From Microcoleus sp. FACHB-1515 (GTDB lineage Bacteria; Cyanobacteriota; Cyanobacteriia; Elainellales; Elainellaceae), in NCBI RefSeq assembly GCF_014696105.1, contig NZ_JACJPO010000052.1, positions 62,001 to 126,000 on the forward strand: DNA of 64,000 nt, in the 5' to 3' direction. Below the pieces are notes generated by a model. That model ran no database searches. It saw only the letters and a program-made list of their open reading frames with translations, and was not told where the DNA came from. Every line of letters starts with the position of its first letter. The stretch's first letter is position 1. Below are positions 50,132 to 59,429 of the stretch, piece after piece. The position numbers and the translations under genes were made by a program.

Positions 50132-50497
50132 ATGAAGATTTCTACAGTGCGTGCTGCTGGATTAATGGTCGGAGTGATGGCCTGTGCGATCGCCGCGCCT
50201 GCTTTTGCTCAAGCGCCTGTGCAGCCTCCGGCTCGTGGTGGAACAGATGCCCTGCTGCTCAATCCTCAAAGTGGTGACGGTGCTTTCACATCTGATCCGT
50301 TTTCGGAGAACGGTAGTGGGCAGATGGGCAGCGTCATGGATTTGGTACAGCGAGCAATTTCGGGCGGATACATGCCCCCCGACGAGTTCAATCGGCAGCA
50401 GAGCGAAACGATCAACAGCGAAGCGTCGGATTTTCGATCGCGCCAGCTTGAACTGTTGCAGCAGCAAGTTCAGCCTGCACCTGTGACCACGCCCTAA
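50132..50497 (+). CDS. Small secreted protein of unknown function
   Basis: 121 residues. Clear Sec signal (MKISTVRAAGLMVGVMACAIAAPAFA, cleavage near residue 26 before QAPV). The mature part is Pro/Gln-rich at both ends, with a central GSVMDLVQRAISGGYMPPDEF that looks helical. No Cys in the mature part. I recognise no family. Probably periplasmic. Confidence 0.6.
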   Translation: MKISTVRAAGLMVGVMACAIAAPAFAQAPVQPPARGGTDALLLNPQSGDGAFTSDPFSENGSGQMGSVMDLVQRAISGGYMPPDEFNRQQSETINSEASDFRSRQLELLQQQVQPAPVTTP

Positions 50498-50743
50498 TTC
50501 GGCTTCACCTATCAAGAAATTCCACTTCACTCAATGCCCGCTATCATGGCAGGCATTCAGGAAGCCATTTCAATGCGTTTGCGCTTTCAGCCGGAATTTT
50601 AATTCGCGGCTTTGCTTCAGTCCTGTATGCAAATTCAAGTGTGAGACGGGCAGCATTACCCAATCGATTCCACGCCTACAGGCAGCGGCAAAACAAGCCT
50701 TGCGAAGGGCGATCGCGCAAAGTGGCATTGTTGGCGATTTAGC

Positions 50744-51721
50744 TTAGCGGCGACTGGTGGTGTCGAGATTCCAGCAGCCGACAACGCGATTGCGGCCTTG
50801 CGACTTGGCTTGCAGCAAGTTTTCGTCGGCTCGCCTCAGTAAGCTGATGCCTTTAGCGTCGTCGTCATCCAGCAGCGTTGAAATTCCGGCACTAATTGTG
50901 ATTTGCAGTTCCAAGCCAGCATTGATTTCAAACGGCTGATCGCCGATCAAGCGACAAATGCGCTGTGCAATCCGTGACGCTCCTTTGCAGTTGGTGTTGC
51001 CCAAAATAATCACAAATTCTTCGCCGCCATAGCGAAACGGCGTGTCATAGAAGCGTAGGTTATAGCGCAGCCGCGCTGCTAGCAGCGTCAGAACGCGATC
51101 GCCAACCAGATGCCCATAGGTGTCATTGACGTGCTTGAAGAAATCAACATCGAGCATCATCAGGCTAATCGGCGTTTTTTGCGATCGCGCACTGTGTATT
51201 TGGCGCGGCAGTTCCCATTCCAAGGCGCGACGGTTGTTCAGTTCGGTAAGCGGGTCGGATAGCGCGATCGCCGACAGCAAATCGTTGGCTCGCATCAGTT
51301 CGCGATGGTTTTGCACGCGCCGCAGACCCGATCGAATATGAGCCTGAAGCAAACGCTGCTGTGAAAGAATTTCGGTGTTTGAAGGTTGAAGTACAATCCA
51401 GTCATAGCCGTCGGCACTTGCTTCGAGCGCATCGGCGGCGATTGCCTGCTGAATTTGGCGAGCGGGGCAGGGGCGATCGTCAAGCAGAATGCAGCAAATC
51501 CACGCGAGTCGGCTTTGGTTTTTCGTTTGGCGACACAGCTCCAGGCAACCGGGCAAGCTTGCCTGCATCACCAAAATGTCCGGCTGTTGAGCTTGAATGA
51601 GCGGCGCAGCTTCGTCCGGGTTCGGCGCAACCTCAACGGTAAAAGCGGCCAGTTCTTGAATCGATTTCAGCAGCAACGATCGAAATGCACCGTTGCCGAC
51701 CAAGAGAATTGATGCATCCAT
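50744..51721 (-). CDS. Diguanylate cyclase (GGDEF) with degenerate receiver domain
   Basis: 325 residues. C-terminal GGDEF domain: DPLTELNNRRALEWELPRQ, MLDVDFFKHVNDTYGHLVGD, and FRYGGEEFVIIL (active-site GGEEF) with an RxxD allosteric site five residues before (RFYD), then ITISAGISTL. Makes c-di-GMP from two GTP, with likely product inhibition. The N-terminal 120 residues look like a response-regulator receiver (PILL-like MDASILLVGNGAF, ILVMQASLPGCLE) but the acidic pair is VGNG and the phospho-Asp is Gln, so it cannot be phosphorylated in the normal way. Single gene; no kinase adjacent. Confidence 0.93.
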   Translation of the reverse strand: MDASILLVGNGAFRSLLLKSIQELAAFTVEVAPNPDEAAPLIQAQQPDILVMQASLPGCLELCRQTKNQSRLAWICCILLDDRPCPARQIQQAIAADALEASADGYDWIVLQPSNTEILSQQRLLQAHIRSGLRRVQNHRELMRANDLLSAIALSDPLTELNNRRALEWELPRQIHSARSQKTPISLMMLDVDFFKHVNDTYGHLVGDRVLTLLAARLRYNLRFYDTPFRYGGEEFVIILGNTNCKGASRIAQRICRLIGDQPFEINAGLELQITISAGISTLLDDDDAKGISLLRRADENLLQAKSQGRNRVVGCWNLDTTSRR

Positions 51722-52217
51722 TCAGGGATTTGTAGATCAAAAAATAACACGGATGGAACGGGGATAAATGCAACAACGGCAGCAGCGCCAAACAAAACAA
51801 CTCCACGCCATCGATCGCAATCAAAAACGACTGGGGGCGATCGGCAGCAAGGAGTGAGGGCGTTTACAAAAGGAGCGTTATCTTAGCATTATTGCTTAAC
51901 AGGCCAGAAGAAGAAAACTCTTGGAAACAAATTTGCTAGTAGCGAAACTCAATCGAACTCATAAGATTAGACTGCTGCTTTTGACAATTACTCTCATAGT
52001 GCCCATTGCCAGCAAGCAAGATGAGATGCGCCATTGAGAGATTTGTCGAATCGAACTGTGATGATTGAAAATGGAAGTCTATCACGCCTGCGCCTGCTCG
52101 ATCGCTTTTGTCTTCAGTCAAACACATCCCCCTCCCTGGGATTGAAAATGAATTCAAGCGATCGCGTTCCGGTCCATCTTTTTGATTTTTTGTTCGTCCT
52201 TCTCTAGTTGCACCACC
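51722..52217. other. Intergenic region upstream of alaS
   Basis: 496 bases with no supported gene. Promoters of the divergent GGDEF gene and alaS lie here. An AT-rich stretch around 51890-52000 and a pair of similar octamers (ATTGAAAATG at 52066 and 52141) are visible; no terminator or repeat element was found. Confidence 0.55.
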
Positions 52218-54845
52218 ATGTCCCCAACGCTGAGCGGCTCCGAAATTCGGCAAACCTTTCTTGACTTCTATGCAGCCAGAGGCCACCAGCCCTTGCCCAG
52301 TGCCTCACTGGTTCCCGAAGATCCAACTGTGCTGTTGACGATCGCGGGAATGCTGCCGTTTAAGCCGATTTTCCTGGGACAGCGGCAGGCCGAGTTCGAT
52401 CGCGCCACCACGTCGCAAAAGTGCATCCGCACCAACGATATCGAGAACGTCGGGCGGACGGCGCGTCACCACACTTTCTTTGAAATGCTGGGCAACTTCA
52501 GCTTTGGCGACTACTTCAAAGAGCAGGCGATCGCGTGGGCGTGGGAACTTTCGACTCAGGTGTTTGGACTGCCAGCCGATCGACTGGTCGTCAGCGTGTT
52601 TCGCGAAGATGACGAAGCCTTCGCAATTTGGCGCGACCAGATTGGCATTCCCGCGCATCGCATTCAGCGCTTAGATGAAGCCGATAACTTTTGGAATTCA
52701 GGACCGACTGGTCCCTGTGGGCCTTGCTCTGAGATTTACTACGACTTTCATCCGGAACTGGGAGATGAATCGATCGATCTCGAAGACGATTCGCGCTTCA
52801 TCGAGTTCTATAACCTCGTGTTCATGCAGTACAACCAGGATGCCGAGGGCAATCTGACGCCGCTGCAAGCGCAAAACATCGACACAGGACTGGGACTGGA
52901 GCGGATGGCGCAAATTCTTCAGCGCGTCCCGAACAACTACGAGACAGATTTAATCTTTCCGATCATCAAAACCGCTGCTGAAATCGCCAAAATCGACTAC
53001 ACCCAAGCCGACGAATCCACCAAAGTTTCCCTCAAAGTAATTGGGGATCACGTCCGGGCAGTCGTTCACATGATCGCGGACGGTATCTCCGCCTCGAACT
53101 TGGGTCGCGGCTACGTTCTCCGCCGACTGATTCGGCGCGTGGTGCGACACGGGCGACTGGTGGGGATCGATCGCCCCTTCATTCAGGAAGTGGCGGAGAC
53201 GGCGATCGCCCTGTCCGAGTCGCCCTACCCCGAAGTTCGCGCCCGTGAAGACGCGATCAAAGCCGAACTGCTACTGGAAGAATCGCGCTTTTTGGAAACC
53301 TTGGAGCGCGGCGAAAAGCTGCTAAATGAGATCATTGAAAAGCTTCCGCAGGGTTGGCAAATTTCGGGCCACGACGCATTTGTTCTCTATGACACTTATG
53401 GTTTTCCACTTGAATTAACTGAGGAAATTGCAGCCGAGAAAAATCGTACTGTTGATGTCACAGAATTCATACTGGAGATGGAAAAGCAGCGCGATCGCTC
53501 TCGCGCCGCCCACGAAACGATCGATCTCACCGTCCAAGGCACGATCGACTCGCTGGCTGCCGATCTGCACGAAACCGAATTTTTGGGCTACACGCAGCCG
53601 TCCACTCCGGCAGAAGTCAAGCTGTTGCTTGTCGCAGGTCAGCCTGTCGAATCGGCTTCAGCCGGAACGCAAGTCCAAATTGCGCTGGACAAAACGCCGT
53701 TTTATGCCGAATCGGGCGGGCAAATTGGCGATCGCGGCTACCTGTCCGGGGCAGATACGCTCGTGCGAATCGAAGATGTCAAAAAAGACGGCGCGATTTT
53801 TGTTCACTTTGGCCGCATCGAGCGGGGGTCGCTGAAGCTGGGCGATCGCGTTACGGCTCAAATTGACATTGCCTGTCGCCGTCGCGCTCAAGCGAATCAC
53901 ACCGCTACGCACCTCTTGCAGGCGGCACTGAAGCAAATTGTCGATGACAAGATTTCGCAAGCGGGATCGCTCGTCGCGTTCGATCGCCTCCGCTTCGACT
54001 TCAACTGTCCGCGTCCCGTCACGCCCGATGAACTTCAGCAGATTGAAACGCAGGTCAACACTTGGATTGCCGAAGCGCATCAGGCCGATGTGTCGCTGAT
54101 GCCGCTGACCGAAGCGAAAGCCAAAGGCGCAACCGCGATGTTTGGCGAAAAATACGGCGATGAAGTGCGCGTGATCGATTTTCCGGGCGTGTCGATGGAG
54201 CTTTGTGGCGGCACACATGTCAGCAACACGGCAGAAATTGGCTTGTTCAAAATCGTTTCCGAAACCGGAGTTGCAGCCGGAATTCGCCGGATTGAAGCGA
54301 TCGCTGGCCCCTCGGTTCTGGAATATCTCAACGTTCGCGATCGCGTCGTCCGTGACTTGAGCGATCGCTTCAAGGCCAAACCCGAAGAAGTTCTCGATCG
54401 CGTTACGGGACTGCAAACCGAACTCAAATCCACGCAAAAGCAGCTAGAGCAACTGAAAGCAGAACTGGCGATCGCCAAATCCGACGCGCTTTTGTCGGAA
54501 GCGCAATCGATCGGGGATCTGAAAGTTCTCGTTGCTCAGCTTGATGGCGTCGATGCAGATGCGCTCAAGGTTGTAGCGGAACGACTCTTGCAAAAGCTAG
54601 GCGAGGGCGCGATCGTCCTCGGTTCCGCCGTTGATCCTAACAAGGTCAGCTTGGTTGCCGCTTTCAGTTCGGCTGTGAACCAAAAAGGCTTGCAGGCCGG
54701 AAAGTTCATCGGCGGAATTGCCAAAATCTGCGGCGGCGGCGGCGGCGGGCGTCCCAACTTCGCGCAGGCGGGCGGACGCGATGCTAGCAAACTACCTGAC
54801 GCGATCGCCACCGCCCGCCAGCAAATTGAAGCCAGCCTAACGTGA
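52218..54845 (+). CDS. alaS: Alanine--tRNA ligase
   Basis: 875 residues from ATG 52218 (the frame is open to 52182). Class II synthetase: [67 protein letters not shown]; editing domain with [13 protein letters not shown] and the zinc motif [15 protein letters not shown]1 C-terminal domain with the glycine run [17 protein letters not shown]. Length and motif order are normal. Convergent with the His-rich protein, with a 9-base overlap. Confidence 0.97.
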   Translation: MSPTLSGSEIRQTFLDFYAARGHQPLPSASLVPEDPTVLLTIAGMLPFKPIFLGQRQAEFDRATTSQKCIRTNDIENVGRTARHHTFFEMLGNFSFGDYFKEQAIAWAWELSTQVFGLPADRLVVSVFREDDEAFAIWRDQIGIPAHRIQRLDEADNFWNSGPTGPCGPCSEIYYDFHPELGDESIDLEDDSRFIEFYNLVFMQYNQDAEGNLTPLQAQNIDTGLGLERMAQILQRVPNNYETDLIFPIIKTAAEIAKIDYTQADESTKVSLKVIGDHVRAVVHMIADGISASNLGRGYVLRRLIRRVVRHGRLVGIDRPFIQEVAETAIALSESPYPEVRAREDAIKAELLLEESRFLETLERGEKLLNEIIEKLPQGWQISGHDAFVLYDTYGFPLELTEEIAAEKNRTVDVTEFILEMEKQRDRSRAAHETIDLTVQGTIDSLAADLHETEFLGYTQPSTPAEVKLLLVAGQPVESASAGTQVQIALDKTPFYAESGGQIGDRGYLSGADTLVRIEDVKKDGAIFVHFGRIERGSLKLGDRVTAQIDIACRRRAQANHTATHLLQAALKQIVDDKISQAGSLVAFDRLRFDFNCPRPVTPDELQQIETQVNTWIAEAHQADVSLMPLTEAKAKGATAMFGEKYGDEVRVIDFPGVSMELCGGTHVSNTAEIGLFKIVSETGVAAGIRRIEAIAGPSVLEYLNVRDRVVRDLSDRFKAKPEEVLDRVTGLQTELKSTQKQLEQLKAELAIAKSDALLSEAQSIGDLKVLVAQLDGVDADALKVVAERLLQKLGEGAIVLGSAVDPNKVSLVAAFSSAVNQKGLQAGKFIGGIAKICGGGGGGRPNFAQAGGRDASKLPDAIATARQQIEASLT

Positions 54846-55349
54846 GGCCGACTGCGGCACGTCGATCGAAACGGTGGATTCGATCGGCACTCCGTTGTGC
54901 GTCAAAGCTTCATGTCCGTTGGCGTTGAGGCTGACGGTAATCTCGTGTCTGCCCGGAGGCAAACTTTCCAGGTAGTACCAGTTGCCGTACAGCCGCACAA
55001 TTTTCTCGCCGCCCACATACAGATGCGCGTGTCCCTCGGTCGGGACGCTCGTCTGGTTGACGCGCTCTGGCGCAAACGCAAAATTCGTCAGTTGCACTTC
55101 CAGATTCCAGCCGCGTCGATCGTCCGGGTGAACGACAAGGTTCACCGTTGGCACAGGCTGACCTGGGGGAATTTCCAGCGTTCCGTGTGCATGGTCTTCG
55201 CCGTGTGCATGATCTTCGCCATGACCGTGACGGGGCATTGTTTCAGCGGATGGATGGCCGGATTCTTCGTGAGCCACATCTTCGTGAGCCACAACAGGCG
55301 TCATGAAAAACATGAAAATTCCAGCGGCAATCAACAGCGATCGATTCAT
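54837..55349 (-). CDS. Periplasmic His-rich protein, probably metal-binding
   Basis: 170 residues from ATG 55349 ([15 protein letters not shown]); a GTG-type extension to 55361 is possible. Sec signal ending near VVA-HEDVA. Residues 26-62 are very rich in His, Glu and Asp, with repeated [12 protein letters not shown] (tandem DNA repeats at about 55190-55225). The C-terminal half ([29 protein letters not shown]...) resembles a beta-sandwich found in putative copper-handling proteins. It is divergent (about 145 bases) from a BlaI/BlaR1-type regulator pair. A role in copper or other metal buffering is inference. Confidence 0.72.
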   Translation of the reverse strand: MNRSLLIAAGIFMFFMTPVVAHEDVAHEESGHPSAETMPRHGHGEDHAHGEDHAHGTLEIPPGQPVPTVNLVVHPDDRRGWNLEVQLTNFAFAPERVNQTSVPTEGHAHLYVGGEKIVRLYGNWYYLESLPPGRHEITVSLNANGHEALTHNGVPIESTVSIDVPQSASR

Positions 55350-55494
55350 AGTGAGAGACAAACTGCGAAATCAAAACTTCTACATCGATCGATATTGACG
55401 ATCGATCGAGTCCGCAGTCAAAAGACAACCTGTCAAACTGCTTCTGTCTCCATTCCTCGCTAAACTAAATCGAAGAACCTCTCCTTGTTTCGCC

Positions 55495-55914
55495 ATGCCA
55501 CCGCTGCCTGAACCGCGTCCGCGTCAGCTATCGCTGGGGCCACTGGAAACCGAAATTCTCGAAATCATCTGGTCGCTTGGTACGGCCACCGTCAAGGAAA
55601 TTCACGATCGCATCCTGGCCGATCCCGATCGCGAGCTTGCCTACACGTCCGTCACAACCGTTCTGCGCCGACTGGCCGAAAAAGGCTGGCTGGTCTGCGA
55701 CAAGCAGGATCGGGCATTTGTGTGGCGGGCGATCGTCTCGCAGGAAGAAGCCCAAATTCATCAGGCACACGATCGCCTGCATCGCTTTTTGGCAGTGGGC
55801 AATCCTGATGTTGTCGCCGCCTTTGCCGACAGTTTGGATGCCGCCAGCCTCAATCAGCTTGAAGCGATCGCCCAGCGGATCAAAGCCGCCCGACAGAAGC
55901 GGGAGGAAGCATAA
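55495..55914 (+). CDS. BlaI/CopY-family repressor, PetR-like
   Basis: 139 residues. Winged-helix: SLGPLETEILEIIWSLGTATVKEIHDRIL, TSVTTVLRRLAEKGWLVCDKQDRAFVWRAIVSQEE, and a C-terminal dimer helix. In Synechocystis, the homologue PetR with its protease PetP controls the copper-dependent switch between plastocyanin and cytochrome c6. The following gene encodes the M56 protease, with stop and start sharing one base (TAATG), so they are coupled. The divergent His-rich gene could be a target. Ligand and targets here are inferred from the homologue. Confidence 0.85.
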   Translation: MPPLPEPRPRQLSLGPLETEILEIIWSLGTATVKEIHDRILADPDRELAYTSVTTVLRRLAEKGWLVCDKQDRAFVWRAIVSQEEAQIHQAHDRLHRFLAVGNPDVVAAFADSLDAASLNQLEAIAQRIKAARQKREEA

Positions 55915-56756
55915 TGCACCTGAGCTTGATTTTGGTTGCGATCGCGCTGGCCTGGAGCATTCGCCGCTGGGCATTTCGTCCGCTGAACGGGCATCGCTGG
56001 CAGCAAACGCTAGAGCAATTTTTGCTGCCGCCCTTACTGTTTTTGCTGGCGATCGTTGCCGTCCTGTGCATGGGCACACAAGGGCAGATGCTCGGTTTGC
56101 CTGCGGGCTGGCTCGGTTGCGGCTTGGCGTGGGGCGCGATCGCATACGCTCTGCTGCGCGGCGTTCTGCTGGCAGGACAGGCGGCAAACTCGATCGCGCA
56201 GGTGCGATCGATTCCCATCGTGACGATTTCCACAGGGGAAGTTGCTCAAACGCCCGTTCGTTTAGTTGAAAGTGAAAGTGCGATCGCGGCTCAGATTGGC
56301 TTTTGGCAACCCGACCTCGTCATCAGTCGCGGCCTGATCGAGTTGCTGACGCCCGATCAGCTTGCCGCCGTTTTGACACATGAACAAGCGCACCAGCAGT
56401 ATCGCGATACCTTCTGGTTTTTCTGGCTGGGCTGGGTGCGACAGTTGACCGCTTGGCTTCCACGCACCGAAGCGCTGTGGCAAGAACTGCTGCTGCTGCG
56501 CGAACTGAGAGCCGATCGATGGGCTTCCCAACAGGTTGATCCCCTGCTGCTAGCCGAATCGCTGCTGTTGGTGGTGCAGTCGCCTTTGCAGGAGGAAGAA
56601 TATTGTGCGGCGTTTAGCGCAATTGCTCCCGCAACTCGATTAGAAGAACGCATCGACGCCCTATTGAGTGAACCCATAGCCGAAGCAGGCCTTACTTTAT
56701 CTTGGCGGTGGCTGCTGCCGATTTTGCCACTGTTGACTTTGTTGTTGCATCGTTAG
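55914..56756 (+). CDS. M56-family membrane protease, BlaR1/PetP-like
   Basis: 280 residues. Four transmembrane segments (about 1-17, 35-53, 62-83, 257-279). The zinc motif HEQAH is at 156-160 (VLTHEQAHQQYRDTF) and the third ligand Glu is in ELRADRWA (about 197). No periplasmic sensor domain like that of BlaR1. It is expected to cleave the BlaI-type repressor, when copper rises, as shown for PetP in Synechocystis. Ribosome-binding site GGAGG lies just before the ATG, inside the repressor gene. A copy of repeat family A begins at its stop codon. Confidence 0.85.
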   Translation: MHLSLILVAIALAWSIRRWAFRPLNGHRWQQTLEQFLLPPLLFLLAIVAVLCMGTQGQMLGLPAGWLGCGLAWGAIAYALLRGVLLAGQAANSIAQVRSIPIVTISTGEVAQTPVRLVESESAIAAQIGFWQPDLVISRGLIELLTPDQLAAVLTHEQAHQQYRDTFWFFWLGWVRQLTAWLPRTEALWQELLLLRELRADRWASQQVDPLLLAESLLLVVQSPLQEEEYCAAFSAIAPATRLEERIDALLSEPIAEAGLTLSWRWLLPILPLLTLLLHR

Positions 56757-56850
56757 CGCGTGGTTTCAAACCGCATGATCCTCCCCGACCCTCCTTAGCA
56801 AGGAGGGAGCTAAACCCCGCACTCTCCACCTTGTTAAGAGCAGGGCGAAT
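56756..56850 (+). repeat. Dispersed palindromic repeat, family A, copy 3 (degenerate)
   Basis: GCGCGTGGTTTCAAACC and GATCCTCCCCGACCC, then CCCTCCTTAGCAAGGAGGG as a clear hairpin; the rest (CACTCTCCACCTTGTTAAGAGCAGGG) is degenerate. Same orientation as copy 1. It starts at the stop codon of the M56 gene. Confidence 0.7.
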
Positions 56851-56917
56851 TCGTTGACAGAAGGAAAATGAGCGGCGCGAGTTGTCGGATAGCAATTGCG
56901 AAGATCAGTCCATTTGA

Positions 56918-57604
56918 ATGAGTTTAAGCTTTCAGCCGGAAATTGATCTCACGGCCTCTGCCGCTGTCCTGACTCATTCGACTGCTTCACGTTCTAGGCG
57001 ATCGCACCTCATGCAGAATTCCAACTTCAGCGATCGCGCAGCGCTCCGGGAACCGTATCGCGCAGCGCAGAGTGAACGGTATTGCCCCACCTTGCCGCTC
57101 ATCCTTTTGATCGGACTTCCTGGCAGCGGCAAAACCACGATCGCGCAACACATCCAAACCCTCAACAGCGGCTACCTAGTGATCTCAACCGATCGCATCC
57201 GTGCCGAACTGTTTGGCGACGAAGCCATCCAAGGAGCTTGGCCGCTGATCGAGCGATCGCTTCACCAGAAAATGCAGCAGGCGATTCGGCAAATTCAGCA
57301 GCAGCAGGCGATCGCCGTTCTCTACGATGCCACGAATGCCGTCAGGCGCGATCGACGGCGATTTTTACAGCAGGCGCGATCGATCGGCTTCAATCACCTG
57401 ACGGGCTTGTGGATCGATACGCCACTCGACTTGTGTTTGCAGCGCAATCAGCAGCGATCGCGCCAAGTTCCTGAACCTGTGATTTTACGGATGCATCGCC
57501 GCCTGATGGGAGCGCCGCCCTCGCTAGCTGAAGGATTGGACTGTTTGATTCGCTACCCTACGATCGAAGCTCTGCCTTGCGATAGAGCGATCGCACCGTC
57601 ATAA
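56918..57604 (+). CDS. P-loop kinase-like protein (AAA_33 / zeta-toxin-like fold)
   Basis: 228 residues. Walker A GLPGSGKTT at about 66-74, then LVISTDRIRAELFGDE (polynucleotide kinase-like motif), VLYDATNAVRRDRRRFL, and the LID-like RNQQRSRQVPEPVILRMHRRL. Likely transfers phosphate to a nucleotide, nucleic acid or small molecule; no partner antitoxin is adjacent, so a toxin role is not supported. The first 55 residues are low-complexity and another Met at 57011 is possible as the start. Confidence 0.82.
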   Translation: MSLSFQPEIDLTASAAVLTHSTASRSRRSHLMQNSNFSDRAALREPYRAAQSERYCPTLPLILLIGLPGSGKTTIAQHIQTLNSGYLVISTDRIRAELFGDEAIQGAWPLIERSLHQKMQQAIRQIQQQQAIAVLYDATNAVRRDRRRFLQQARSIGFNHLTGLWIDTPLDLCLQRNQQRSRQVPEPVILRMHRRLMGAPPSLAEGLDCLIRYPTIEALPCDRAIAPS

Positions 57605-57652
57605 TTCAGCGTCACGTCTGACAATAGAAAATGCATCCTTCAGGTCGTCATC

Positions 57653-58636
57653 ATGCCCATCATCTCGGTCGAAGCGCTCAACAAAACCTATCCCGTTGCC
57701 GTCAAACAGCCGGGATTCAAAGGCACGATCGAGCATTTCTTTCGCCGCACCTACCGCAGCATCCACGCCGTTCAAGATGTTTCGTTTGCGATCGAACCCG
57801 GAGAAGTCGTTGGCTTTTTGGGACCAAACGGAGCCGGAAAAACCACGACGCTGAAAATGCTTACCGGATTGATTCGTCCGTCTTCTGGTCAGGTGAGCGT
57901 GGCGGGACAAATTCCCTTTCGGCGCGATCGCGATTTTCTGCAAAAAATTACGCTCGTTATGGGGCAAAAGCAGCAGCTTATTTGGGATCTGCCTGCGCTC
58001 GATTCACTTCGCATTAATGCCGCCGTTTATGGCATTGGCGATCGTGAATTTGCGGGGCGCGTTGAAGAACTAACGGAAATGCTTTCCCTGCAAACCAAGC
58101 TGACTCAACCTGTCCGCAAACTCTCGCTCGGTGAACGCATGAAAGCCGAATTAATGGCTGCACTGATTCACCGACCGAAAGTTCTATTTCTCGATGAACC
58201 GACCTTGGGCCTTGACGTAAATGCACAAGTTAATGTCCGCGATTTCTTGCGGGAATATAACGAACGCTATCAGGCGACCGTATTGCTCACCAGTCACTAT
58301 ATGGCCGATATCACGGCACTTTGCGATCGCGTCCTGCTGATCTACAGCGGCAAATTGATCTACGACGGTAGCCTCGATTCGCTGCTAGAACGGTTCGCTC
58401 CATATCGTGAAGTCAAAGTGGAACTCGCGGAAGGTTGCGCGACTGAGCAGTTGAAAAGTTATGGTGAGATAGGATCGATCGAAGGTTGCGTGGTCAGCTT
58501 CATCGTTCGTCGGGAAGATTTAACAAATACGATTTCTCGCATTCTTGCCGACCTAAAAGTATTAGATATGACCGTTACTGATCCGCCTGTTGAAGAAGTG
58601 ATCGGGCGTGTTTTTGCCGCAGGAGCCGTTGCATGA
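57653..58636 (+). CDS. ABC transporter ATP-binding protein
   Basis: 327 residues. Walker A GPNGAGKTT (about 62-70), signature variant LSLGERMKAELMAAL, Walker B VLFLDEPTLGLD, and H-loop TSHYM. The N-terminal segment (VAVKQPGFKGTIEHFFRRTYRSIHAVQDVSF) is the extension typical of the ABC-2 group used with DUF990-like permeases. The stop overlaps the start of the permease gene by four bases (ATGA). Exporter of unknown substrate. Confidence 0.93.
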   Translation: MPIISVEALNKTYPVAVKQPGFKGTIEHFFRRTYRSIHAVQDVSFAIEPGEVVGFLGPNGAGKTTTLKMLTGLIRPSSGQVSVAGQIPFRRDRDFLQKITLVMGQKQQLIWDLPALDSLRINAAVYGIGDREFAGRVEELTEMLSLQTKLTQPVRKLSLGERMKAELMAALIHRPKVLFLDEPTLGLDVNAQVNVRDFLREYNERYQATVLLTSHYMADITALCDRVLLIYSGKLIYDGSLDSLLERFAPYREVKVELAEGCATEQLKSYGEIGSIEGCVVSFIVRREDLTNTISRILADLKVLDMTVTDPPVEEVIGRVFAAGAVA

Positions 58637-59421
58637 ATTGGATTTGGCGCAAAGCAAGAACAATCCTAACTGTCTACTATGCCTACATGCTTGAATATCG
58701 AGCAGAACTGATTTTATGGGTGCTGTCTGGAACGCTGCCGCTGATTTTGATGGGCGTTTGGGTTGAAGCATCACAGACTGGAGATTTTGCTTTATCTCCT
58801 GAACAGTTTGTTCGCTATTTTTTGGCCGTTTTTCTAGTGCGACAGTTCACGGTTGTCTGGGTAATTTGGGAGTTTGAGCGCGAAATTGTTGAGGGTCGCT
58901 TATCGATGCGACTGCTACAGCCGATCGATCCTGGTTGGCATCATCTCGCATCACATTTTGCTGAAAAATTTGCCCGTTTGCCGTTTGCATTTCTGCTGAT
59001 TGGATTATTTTTCTGGCTCTATCCGCAAGCCGCTTGGATTCCCTCGCTCGCCCAGCTTCTTCTCTTTTTGATCAGCGTCACGTTCGCCTTTTTGCTGCGA
59101 TTTATCATGCAGTACACGATGGCAATGTTGGCCTTTTGGACAGAAAGAGCGAGCGCGATCGAAAACTTTTCGTTCCTGTTTTTTCTCTTCCTTTCCGGCA
59201 TGATTGCTCCGCTAGAAACTTTTCCGCCGATCGTGCGGGCGATCGCTTTGTGGACGCCGTTTCCCTACCTGATTGCTTTTCCCGCCAGTCTCCTCGTCGG
59301 TTTGCCGCAAAATATTCCGGCTGGATTTGCCGCAATGATCGGCTGGGGCGTGATTTTCTTTGGGCTAAATCGCTGGCTGTGGCGGCGTGGCCTGCGGCAA
59401 TATTCTGGCATGGGCGCATAA
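58633..59421 (+). CDS. ABC-2 family permease (partner of the ATPase)
   Basis: 262 residues, about six transmembrane helices: ILTVYYAYMLEYRAELILWVLSG at the start and a final FAAMIGWGVIFFGLNRWLW. It resembles the ABC-2 permeases of DUF990/ABC2_membrane_6. In many bacteria two permeases follow the ATPase; only one is seen here, so it is either a homodimer or the second lies elsewhere. Coupled to the ATPase gene by overlap. Plasma membrane. Confidence 0.85.
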   Translation: MNWIWRKARTILTVYYAYMLEYRAELILWVLSGTLPLILMGVWVEASQTGDFALSPEQFVRYFLAVFLVRQFTVVWVIWEFEREIVEGRLSMRLLQPIDPGWHHLASHFAEKFARLPFAFLLIGLFFWLYPQAAWIPSLAQLLLFLISVTFAFLLRFIMQYTMAMLAFWTERASAIENFSFLFFLFLSGMIAPLETFPPIVRAIALWTPFPYLIAFPASLLVGLPQNIPAGFAAMIGWGVIFFGLNRWLWRRGLRQYSGMGA

Positions 59422-59429
59422 GACCGAAG

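Noticed and set aside
53658-54437. 259-residue minus-strand open frame inside alaS
   Set aside because: Shadow of the alaS reading frame; low-complexity and unrelated to any known family.
56918-57604. Zeta-type toxin of a toxin-antitoxin pair
   Set aside because: No small antitoxin gene is adjacent; the P-loop and motifs fit general AAA_33 kinases equally well.
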